NCBI RefSeq assembly: GCF_020329505.1 | Contig: NZ_JAGKJJ010000001.1 | Location: 1-64,000 of the forward strand | Source of the DNA: Bradyrhizobium semiaridum | Lineage (GTDB): Bacteria > Pseudomonadota > Alphaproteobacteria > Rhizobiales > Xanthobacteraceae | Direction: 5' to 3' | Length of the DNA stretch: 64,000 bases | In this document: positions 19,651 to 26,494 of the stretch, piece after piece | Numbering within the stretch: position 1 is the first letter of the stretch | Layout of the letters: every line of letters begins with the position of its first letter | Translations under genes and position numbers: made by a program | Notes under the pieces: model-generated | The model's database searches: none | Told to the model about the DNA's origin: nothing | The model's input: the letters and a program-made list of their open reading frames with translations, nothing else

Positions 19651-21636
19651 TTATTTGGCGCCGCCGCTAACGCCCTGGCAGCCGTCGGTCTGCGCACCCG
19701 ACGGGTTATACGCCGCGATCGAGCCTTGCGTGCCGCCCGTGGTGCTCGTGCGCAGGTAGACGCCGAGAACGTTGGTGGCCCAAGTCGGGTCGAGCTCGTG
19801 GAAGCCGTTGTTGCGGATCAGCTGCGCGACGTTCGGATCGTAGCCGGGATTGCTCGCATTCGACGTCGCCGGGTTGTAGGCCGGCAGCGCCGAGACGGAT
19901 CCGCCGTAGAACCAGGCCAGCCAGTTCTTCAGGGTCGGCACCCGCGTGCCGCTGGCATCGGCATAGCAGCTGTAGACGTTGACGTAGCTTGCGCCGGTGA
20001 GCGCATAGTCGCTGGTCGACACCAGCGGGATGCCGATCACCGACAGGTTGCTGTAGTCGACGCCGCCCAGCACGGTCCCGACGGCATAACGCTGCGCATA
20101 GATGTTCCAGGCATTGTAGCTGCCGCCGAGCGACGGAGCCGCGAGGCCGCTGAAGGCCTGCGCGACGTTGTCCGGGGTCGGCGCGACGAAGTTCTGCGCG
20201 GTCCCGGTGACGTCGGTCTGGCCCGGATGATAGACGCCGAAGATGCGCAGCGCCTCGTTCTGGATGCTGGCCGACAGCGGAGCCGCAGCGGAGATCGTGG
20301 TGCCGGCGATCTCCTCGGTCGCGGTCTGCGCATAGGGCTGGGTGAAGTCGGCGCTGAGATAGCCGATCCGCCCGGCGAAGCGCGGATCCGTTCCGATCTT
20401 CAGCGCTTCATGGTTGCTGCCCGAGGCGCTGATCCAGCGCGGATCCGGCCGCTCCTGATCGTCGTCCACATCATAGGGGTCGCTGTTGTCGGACGCCTTC
20501 ACCGCCTTGATGTTGTTGAGCAGGCGCGAGAACTTGCTCGAGGGCAGGTTCGCCATGGTGCTGCCGTCGATGCCGACGCCGGTGAATATCTTCTTGTAGT
20601 TGTAGGTGCCGGTCGGATCGAGCAGCGGGCAGAGGTTGGCGAGATAGTTGGTGAGGATGTAGCTCGTGCCGGCATCGTCGGCACGGTAGACCACCTTGAT
20701 CGGCAGGCGGCCGCTGGTGTAGGCGACCGGCGTCAGCGTGCCGTTGGTGTTGTCGTCATAGAAATGCTGGAACTGCTGCGTGCCGTTGGCGTCGAGATAG
20801 GGGATCATGGTCGAGGTGTCGTGCCAGTCGGTCACGGTCGCCGAGAAGATCGCGCAGAGCTGCGCGGTGGAGAGCTGGATCGCGCCGCCGGCCTGGGTGT
20901 TCGGCGACAGCGCCGACTGGTTGGTCCAGGTCACGCCCGAGGCCGAGTTCGAGGTGTTGACCGCGATCGCGACCGGGACCTCCATGGCGGGGACCTGGAT
21001 CGGCGCACCGACCGACGCGGTGTTGAAGCTTGCGGTCGACTTGCTCAGCGCCGCGATCAACAGCGTGTTCTGCCAGTTGGTCGATGGCAGGAAGTTGCTG
21101 AACGAGATCGTGGTCAGGCTCGAGACCGAGCTGGCGAGCGGCAGGTCGCTGGTGGCGAAGTCGAGCCGCGGGTAGGGATAGCTCTTGAAGTTCGGATTGG
21201 CGGTGTCGCGGAACGGTGGCTTGGCCGACGGCTTGCGCACCAGCGCCGGCGCCGAGTCCGGGCTGCCACGGAACAGCTGGTGCGGATCATTGGCGATGTA
21301 GGCGCGCTGGCCGTTGCCGGCGCCGACCGCGGCGAACATGCCTTCGACCGGGGTGGAGAACTGCGTGCAACTCGTCGGCAGCAGGTTCGGGCTCGGCGGC
21401 GCGATGGTGAAGGCCGGCGAGAAGCTCTGGCCGTCGCCCGCGACCGTGGTGCCGGCATAGCAGTCGAACAGCTGCCGCAGCGCCAGCGACGACAGCGTGC
21501 TGCCGCCGCCGTAGATGCCGTTCGAGATCGTGGTCTGCGCCGCAGCGGGGTGCTGCGCGCCGAGGATGGCCGCCGCCGACAGCACGACCAGCGAGGTCGT
21601 GCCCAGCAGGCGCCCGGCGAAGGATGTCGTCTTCAT
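19651..21636 (-). CDS. Large secreted PstS-like (PBP-fold) protein, paralogue 1
   Basis: Start 21636 is preferred: AGGGAG lies upstream and it opens a clean signal peptide (MKTTSFAGRLLGTTSLVVLS...AAAQ). The mature protein carries the landmarks of phosphate-binding proteins in order: GGGSTLSSLALRQLFDCY, FATSDLPLA, QVPAMEVPVAIAVN, LSTAQLCAIFSATVTDWHD, VVYRADDAGTSYILTNYL and YALTGASYVNVYSCY. These correspond to the GAGAT/GASDxPL, IPV, LADIFxGKITxWND, RSDGSGTT and YPLxGxTY blocks of PstS. At 661 residues it is about twice the normal PstS length. Cysteines within several of these blocks are shared with the two downstream paralogues. No ABC transporter genes accompany it. It may be a secreted phosphate (or other anion) binding protein; ligand and location are inferred. 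Confidence 0.78.
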   Translation of the reverse strand: MKTTSFAGRLLGTTSLVVLSAAAILGAQHPAAAQTTISNGIYGGGSTLSSLALRQLFDCYAGTTVAGDGQSFSPAFTIAPPSPNLLPTSCTQFSTPVEGMFAAVGAGNGQRAYIANDPHQLFRGSPDSAPALVRKPSAKPPFRDTANPNFKSYPYPRLDFATSDLPLASSVSSLTTISFSNFLPSTNWQNTLLIAALSKSTASFNTASVGAPIQVPAMEVPVAIAVNTSNSASGVTWTNQSALSPNTQAGGAIQLSTAQLCAIFSATVTDWHDTSTMIPYLDANGTQQFQHFYDDNTNGTLTPVAYTSGRLPIKVVYRADDAGTSYILTNYLANLCPLLDPTGTYNYKKIFTGVGIDGSTMANLPSSKFSRLLNNIKAVKASDNSDPYDVDDDQERPDPRWISASGSNHEALKIGTDPRFAGRIGYLSADFTQPYAQTATEEIAGTTISAAAPLSASIQNEALRIFGVYHPGQTDVTGTAQNFVAPTPDNVAQAFSGLAAPSLGGSYNAWNIYAQRYAVGTVLGGVDYSNLSVIGIPLVSTSDYALTGASYVNVYSCYADASGTRVPTLKNWLAWFYGGSVSALPAYNPATSNASNPGYDPNVAQLIRNNGFHELDPTWATNVLGVYLRTSTTGGTQGSIAAYNPSGAQTDGCQGVSGGAK

Positions 21637-21831
21637 GTTCTTAACTCCCTGTTTGACGATGTGATGCAGCGCCGCGCGACCTGTCTCACGGTCTCGGGAT
21701 TTGAAGATCGTGCTCGACGTGATGAATTGATTGACGATGAAGACCTTCGCGGAAGTCCCTAAAACATGGTGCAGCAAGACGCGCAGGGCAGAACCCTCCG
21801 CGCCGTATCGACGACGCCAGTGCAGTGCTCA

Positions 21832-21845
21832 CACCTCTTAGACAA
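21832..21845 (-). promoter_or_regulatory. Shared upstream element TTGTCTnnnAGGTG, copy 1
   Basis: On the minus strand this reads TTGTCTAAGAGGTG, followed by TGAG. The same two blocks with the same 3-nt spacer occur upstream of all three PstS-like genes and nowhere else I noticed. It lies about 195 nt upstream of the gene 1 start. It may be a promoter -35 region or an operator. Confidence 0.5.
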
Positions 21846-22080
21846 TTTGAATCGATGCGAAGCGCAGCGGCGCTCGTCTAATTTTTGCCGCGAGGATCAG
21901 TGTGCCTGGCGCGCGCAAACAGCTGCTCCTTGGCCGCTGATGATCGATGCATAGCATACGGCGAGCTTTAGTCGCGCGCGTCACTGTTCGGCTTGCCTGC
22001 CGACTTCGATGTTGACTGGATCGCTGGTCTTGCCGGATGGAGAGGAATTCGAGCGTGCGAGAATCTCATTCCCGACGTGG

Positions 22081-22108
22081 GGCTGGGCGCCTCAATCGGC
22101 GCCCAGCC
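22081..22108 (-). terminator. Strong hairpin after PstS-like gene 2
   Basis: A perfect 11-bp inverted repeat (GGCTGGGCGCC/GGCGCCCAGCC, 6-nt loop) lies about 30-60 nt past the stop of gene 2. No U-tract follows on the minus strand. It probably terminates or protects the transcript but is weaker evidence than the terminators of the other two paralogues. Confidence 0.55.
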
Positions 22109-22139
22109 GTGGTGGTGTTCTAGGTCGTCAGCAAGTGGC

Positions 22140-24026
22140 TTACAGCGCGCCGGTGGCGGTGACGCATCCTGTTGCAACCGTCCCCGCCGCCGCGATCCGA
22201 TTGGCGCTCAGGGGTACCAGATACTTGCTTCTGATGAGAGAAGCATAGCTGGCCGGCACGGGGTTGTACCCGGCAGACCGTATCAGCGTCATTGGGCGGG
22301 TGTCGGTGGCGCTATAGAACCAGTTCAGGAAGTTCACGAGGCTGGTGACGCGGTTGGGGTCCGCCGTGGTGCTGTAGCAGCTGTAGAGGTCGAGGAAGGT
22401 GGTGCCGCTGAGCGGATAGCCACCCGCAACGTTGTTGAGCGGCAGCACCGATTGGCCAAACAGCACCAGGCCGCCCTGCGTGGTCGTGGTGCTGAAGGTG
22501 TGATTGTAGATGTTGAAGTCGAACGAATCCGAGGTCGGAGTTCGGAGCCTCGTGTCGCTCCAGGCGGCTTGAGCCGCGCCCGGGGTCGGAGCGATGAATT
22601 CGAGCGTGTTGGGCGTGGTGTTGTCCGGAACAGTGGTGCCACTGATACGGAGGTTCTCGTTCTGCAACGCCGCCGAAAGCGGGGCCGTGACCCCGGCAAC
22701 AATGGTTGTGTAGGGATAGGTAAAGTTGGCGCCGACATAGCCGACCCGGCCACCCTTGGCGGCATCGTTGGCGCTGACCGCGGACGCAACGCCGCTGCTT
22801 CCGACTGCGCCGATCCAGGTCGCCGTAATGGTCGAGCCACTTCCGCGGAAGGCATTGATGTTGGCGATCAGGTTGGAAAACCTGGAGCTTGGGAGATTCG
22901 CTGCCCCGAAGATCGACCTGTACTTAATATTGTCGTTTGGATCGAGCAGCGGGCATACCATCTTGAGGTAGTTGGTCAGGATATAGCTCTCGCCACTTGC
23001 ATCAGTGTTAAAGACCACAACGATGGTCTTGGGCGCGGACGAGTAAGGATCTGTTCCCGAGCCTGCCGCGTTCCTATTGGCGTCGCTGAAGGCGCCGAGC
23101 GCGGGCACGCCGTTGTTAGGGGGAGCAAGATTGCCAGCAGTGAGGTAGGGGACTTTGTTGGCCGTCGTGTCACTCCAATCGGTCACGAGGCCGGAGTAGA
23201 TCGCACAGAGCTGTGCCGCCGTGAGCTGAATGGCGGCGCCCTGGTCGGCCTGGGTACCCGGCAGCGTGGTGCCAGTGCGGGGAACGGAGGAGTGCAATTG
23301 GTCGAGTCCGCCCGTGTTGACCGCGATCGCGACGTTGACCTCGAACGCCGGGACCTGGATCATCGGACCGAAGGCGGCCAGGTTATAGCTGACGACTGCT
23401 GTGCTGCTGCTGACGGTCAAGACTGATAGTGCGCCGGCCGGGGTGAGCCAGCCTTGCGTCGGGCTGAGGCTGATCGACACGGCCGTCAGCGTGGTCGCTC
23501 CGGGAGAGATAGCCAGCGGTGCTTCCGAGAGTCCGGCATCGACGCGCGGATACGGATAGCTGCCGAACACAGTGGCCGGCGATCCAGTATGGGCGAAATC
23601 GATCATCGACGGCTGAGTTGCAGGCAGGAACGAGTTGATCGACGCAGTGCCCGATGGCGGCGGCGTGATCGTGCCGCCGTACCACTGCTGCGGGTTGTTG
23701 GCGATGAAGCCGCGCATGCCGTTACCGGCGCCGACGCCGGCATAGAGGCCGTTCACCTGCGTCGTCGTGATGGTGTTGCAGAAGGTTGGCAGCGAGAAGC
23801 CGTCGCTGTACGGGGTGCCGTAGCCGACGATGCCGTGTGCGTAGCAGTCGAAGATCTGGCGGAACGCCAGCGAGGCGAGCGTGCTGCCGCCGAAATAGAT
23901 CGGCCGTGTGGCCAACGTAGCCTGGGCGTGCACGGGCGTGCTCGACGAGGCGAACAGCGCCGTCACCGACAGCGCCAGCACGGAGGTTGTATCACGGAGG
24001 TGCGTCGCCAACGATTGCATCTTCAT
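22140..24026 (-). CDS. Large secreted PstS-like (PBP-fold) protein, paralogue 2
   Basis: The start at 24026 (MKMQSLATHL...) has GGGAG 7 nt upstream; the ATG at 24032 is too close to it. The signal peptide ends near PVHAQA. The same PstS-type blocks appear as in its neighbours: IYFGGSTLASLAFRQIFDCY, QVPAFEVNVAIAVN, LTAAQLCAIYSGLVTDWSD, VVFNTDASGESYILTNYL, then CPLLDPND, and YPLSGTTFLDLYSCYST. The DAGTS/DGSGT block is changed to DASGES here. The protein is 628 residues and ends ATGCVTATGAL, a Gly-Cys tail shared in form with paralogue 3 (GTGCASASGAL). It is much closer to paralogue 3 than to paralogue 1, so a recent tandem duplication is likely. Function is inferred as secreted binding protein. 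Confidence 0.78.
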   Translation of the reverse strand: MKMQSLATHLRDTTSVLALSVTALFASSSTPVHAQATLATRPIYFGGSTLASLAFRQIFDCYAHGIVGYGTPYSDGFSLPTFCNTITTTQVNGLYAGVGAGNGMRGFIANNPQQWYGGTITPPPSGTASINSFLPATQPSMIDFAHTGSPATVFGSYPYPRVDAGLSEAPLAISPGATTLTAVSISLSPTQGWLTPAGALSVLTVSSSTAVVSYNLAAFGPMIQVPAFEVNVAIAVNTGGLDQLHSSVPRTGTTLPGTQADQGAAIQLTAAQLCAIYSGLVTDWSDTTANKVPYLTAGNLAPPNNGVPALGAFSDANRNAAGSGTDPYSSAPKTIVVVFNTDASGESYILTNYLKMVCPLLDPNDNIKYRSIFGAANLPSSRFSNLIANINAFRGSGSTITATWIGAVGSSGVASAVSANDAAKGGRVGYVGANFTYPYTTIVAGVTAPLSAALQNENLRISGTTVPDNTTPNTLEFIAPTPGAAQAAWSDTRLRTPTSDSFDFNIYNHTFSTTTTQGGLVLFGQSVLPLNNVAGGYPLSGTTFLDLYSCYSTTADPNRVTSLVNFLNWFYSATDTRPMTLIRSAGYNPVPASYASLIRSKYLVPLSANRIAAAGTVATGCVTATGAL

Positions 24027-24090
24027 TGTCATGCTCCCGGTTGTTGGTCAGGCAGGCGCGGGATTTGTCGCGCCCCACACGCACTGCTTG

Positions 24091-24104
24091 CACCTTCAAG
24101 ACAA
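24091..24104 (-). promoter_or_regulatory. Shared upstream element TTGTCTnnnAGGTG, copy 2
   Basis: On the minus strand this reads TTGTCTTGAAGGTG, followed by CAAGCAG. It is about 65 nt upstream of the start of PstS-like gene 2. Its two blocks and the 3-nt spacing match copies 1 and 3. Confidence 0.5.
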
Positions 24105-24218
24105 TCTCACGCGGCGTGATGCGCAGGTGTCTCTCCGGTTTCGTGCCCGTGTCTGCCTTCCGCTGCGCAACGGAGATCGGGCGGCCCCGACCGCATGGTT
24201 TCAGCCATTGCTTCGGCC

Positions 24219-24250
24219 AAAAAAAACGAGCGCCTCGATCGAGGCGCCCG
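24219..24250 (-). terminator. Intrinsic terminator of PstS-like gene 3
   Basis: On the minus strand a GC-rich self-complementary stem (GGGCGCCTCGATCGAGGCGCTC) is followed by eight T residues. It lies 30-60 nt beyond the stop at 24280 and upstream of paralogue 2, so genes 3 and 2 are probably transcribed separately. Confidence 0.88.
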
Positions 24251-24279
24251 GTCGTTGTCGTTGGATGTGATGCGTTGGC

Positions 24280-26217
24280 TTACAGCGCGCCGCTGGCGCT
24301 GGCGCAGCCAGTGCCCGCCGTGCCGCCCGCGGCGATGCGGGTGCTGGCGAGGCTGTTCAGATACTTGCTCCTGATCAGCGACGAGTAACCGGCCGGGACC
24401 GGGTTGAAGCCAGCGCGCTGCATCACGGTCGTGGGCCGCGTATCCGACGTGCCGTAGTACCAGCTCAGGAAGTTGACCAGGCTGGTAACGCGGTTGCTAT
24501 CCGGCGCGACGCCCGCCGTGGTGCTGTAGCAGCTATAGAGGTCGAGGAAGGTGGTGCCGCTGAGCGGATAGCCACCCGCAACGTTGTTGAGCGGCAGCAC
24601 TGACTGGCCGAACAGCACCAGGCCGCCCTGCGTGGTCGTGGCGGTGAAGGTGTTGTTGTAGATGTTGAAGTCGGCCCAGGTCCAGGTCGTAGCGGTGGCC
24701 CGGAGCCTGGTGTCGCTCCACGCCGCGAGGGCGCCGCCCGGCGTCGGGGCGATGAACTCGAGCGTGGTGGGCGTGGTGTTGTCCGGAACTGTGGTGCCGG
24801 CGATGCGCAGCTGTTCGTTTTGCAGCGCCGCCGAGAGCGGCGCGGTGACGCCAGCAACCGTCGTGGTGTAGGGGAAGGTGAAGTCGGCGCTGACGTAGCC
24901 GACCCGGCCCCCCTTCGCTGCGTCGTTGGCGCTGACCGCAGATGCCACGCCGCCGCTGCCGTTCGCGCCGATCCAGGTCGACGTGATGGTCGAGCCGTTG
25001 GTGCGGAAGGCGTTGACGTTGGAGATCAGGGCGCTGAAGTTGTTGCTTGGCAGGTTCGCTGCACCGAAGATCGACACGTACTTGTTGTTGTCGTTCGGAT
25101 CGAGCAGCGGGCAGACGCTCTTGAGATAGTTGGTCAGGATGAAGCTCGTGCCGCTGCCGTCCGAGCGATAGACGATCGTGATGGCCTTGGACGTGGACGA
25201 GTAAGCATCCGTTCCGGAGCCGGTCGGCTTGCCATTGGCGTCGCTGAACGCACCGAGCGCGGGCTGGCCGTCACCGGCCTGAGCGGGATCGTGACCACGG
25301 GTGAGGTAGGGCACCTTGTTGGCGGTGGTGTCGTTCCAGTCGGTCACCAAGCCGGAGTAGATGGCGCAGAGCTGCCCCGCGGTGAGCTGGATGGCGGCGC
25401 CTTGGTCGTTCTGAGTGCCTGGCAGGGTGGTGCCGGTGCGGGCGACGGCCGAATGGTTCTGGTCGAGACCGCCGGTGTTGACCGCGATCGCGACGTTGAC
25501 CTCGAAGGCCGGGATCTGAATGACGGGGCCGAAGGCGGTCGGGTTGTAGCTGACCGTCGACGTGGCCGAGGAAACCGTGAGGTTGGCCAGCGTGACATAG
25601 GTGGTCGGGCTGGTCGACGGAACCATCCAGCCCTGCGTCGGGGTGAGGCCGATCGACACCGTCGTCAGCGTCGTGGCTCCGGAGGCGATCGCCAGCGGCG
25701 AGTCGGAGAGGCCGGCGTCAACGCGCGGATACGGATAGGAGCCGAACACCGTCGTCGGCGTGCCCTTGTTGGCAAGGTCGATCAGCGACGGCTGCAGGGC
25801 CGGCAGGTACGCGGTGACGGTCGCGGTGCCCGACCCGGGCGGAGTGATCGTGCCGCCGTACCACTGCTGCGGATTGTTGGCGATGAAGCCGCGAACGCCG
25901 TTGCCGGAGCCGACGCCGGCATACAGGCCGTTCACCTGGGTGGTCGCGATGGTGTTGCAGGTGGTCGGGATGATGCCCGGCGTCGCAGCGGTCCCGAACT
26001 GGAAGCCGTCGCTGTAGGCGGTGCCGGAACCGACAATGCCGTGCGAGTAGCAGTCGAAGATCTGCCGGAACGCTTCCGAGGCGAGCGTGCTGCCGCCGAA
26101 GTAGATCGGACGGGTGGCTGCGGAAGCTTGGGCATTGGCAGGTGTGGTGCTGGCCGCCGAAGCGAACAGCGCGAGCACCGAGGCGGTGCCGAGCAGGGCT
26201 TTGGATTGCAGTTTCAT
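24280..26217 (-). CDS. Large secreted PstS-like (PBP-fold) protein, paralogue 3
   Basis: The start at 26217 (MKLQSKALLGTAS...) fits the AGG 9 nt upstream and aligns with the MKMQS start of paralogue 2; an ATG at 26226 is too close to that site. The signal peptide ends near ANAQA. It keeps all PstS-type blocks: IYFGGSTLASEAFRQIFDCY, IQIPAFEVNVAIAVN, LTAGQLCAIYSGLVTDWND, IVYRSDGSGTSFILTNYL and YPLSGTTFLDLYSCYST. The RSDGSGTS block is the closest of the three to canonical PstS. The protein is 645 residues with no membrane segments after the signal. It has its own terminator and a copy of the shared upstream element. It may be T2SS cargo or a periplasmic binder; neither is shown. Confidence 0.8.
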   Translation of the reverse strand: MKLQSKALLGTASVLALFASAASTTPANAQASAATRPIYFGGSTLASEAFRQIFDCYSHGIVGSGTAYSDGFQFGTAATPGIIPTTCNTIATTQVNGLYAGVGSGNGVRGFIANNPQQWYGGTITPPGSGTATVTAYLPALQPSLIDLANKGTPTTVFGSYPYPRVDAGLSDSPLAIASGATTLTTVSIGLTPTQGWMVPSTSPTTYVTLANLTVSSATSTVSYNPTAFGPVIQIPAFEVNVAIAVNTGGLDQNHSAVARTGTTLPGTQNDQGAAIQLTAGQLCAIYSGLVTDWNDTTANKVPYLTRGHDPAQAGDGQPALGAFSDANGKPTGSGTDAYSSTSKAITIVYRSDGSGTSFILTNYLKSVCPLLDPNDNNKYVSIFGAANLPSNNFSALISNVNAFRTNGSTITSTWIGANGSGGVASAVSANDAAKGGRVGYVSADFTFPYTTTVAGVTAPLSAALQNEQLRIAGTTVPDNTTPTTLEFIAPTPGGALAAWSDTRLRATATTWTWADFNIYNNTFTATTTQGGLVLFGQSVLPLNNVAGGYPLSGTTFLDLYSCYSTTAGVAPDSNRVTSLVNFLSWYYGTSDTRPTTVMQRAGFNPVPAGYSSLIRSKYLNSLASTRIAAGGTAGTGCASASGAL

Positions 26218-26401
26218 TTCACTCATCCTGTGGGTTGGTCACCGGACGCGCGTCGTCATCCCGCCGTTACGAGATCGCAAAGTAATCTTCAGATTAGTTG
26301 AAGTTGTTTGCTACTTTCTTCGTGAATCCTTGCTTGATTCAAAGAAGAAATAGGTATCTCGAACGTCGACGTGATGCCCTAGTCGCCGATGATTGTCTTC
26401 A

Positions 26402-26415
26402 CACCTGATAGACAA
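26402..26415 (-). promoter_or_regulatory. Shared upstream element TTGTCTnnnAGGTG, copy 3
   Basis: On the minus strand this reads TTGTCTATCAGGTG, followed by TGAAG. It is about 185 nt upstream of the start of PstS-like gene 3, in an AT-richer intergenic stretch. The same blocks and spacing occur in copies 1 and 2. Confidence 0.5.
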
Positions 26416-26494
26416 CTCAATCTTTGGCTATGCGCAGAGATTATTTTCAATCTTTGACTGAAATAATTCTTGGCAATGCGCCGCAAGTTGATCT

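Larger units (their letters stand above)
21637..22139. promoter_or_regulatory. Intergenic region upstream of PstS-like gene 1
   Basis: About 500 nt between two same-strand paralogues. It contains the upstream region of gene 1, including the shared element at 21832-21845 about 195 nt before its start, and a strong hairpin at 22081-22108 downstream of gene 2. No convincing gene was seen; short frames here lack coding character. Confidence 0.5.

Noticed and set aside
19726..26301. Plus-strand frames of several hundred codons opposite the PstS-like genes
   Set aside because: The minus-strand products have signal peptides, conserved PBP motifs and terminators. The plus-strand translations have no recognisable features.
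26390..26415. Inverted repeat TTGTCT-N11-AGACAA upstream of PstS-like gene 3
   Set aside because: The inverted partner is absent at the other two copies of the shared element, so it is probably coincidental.
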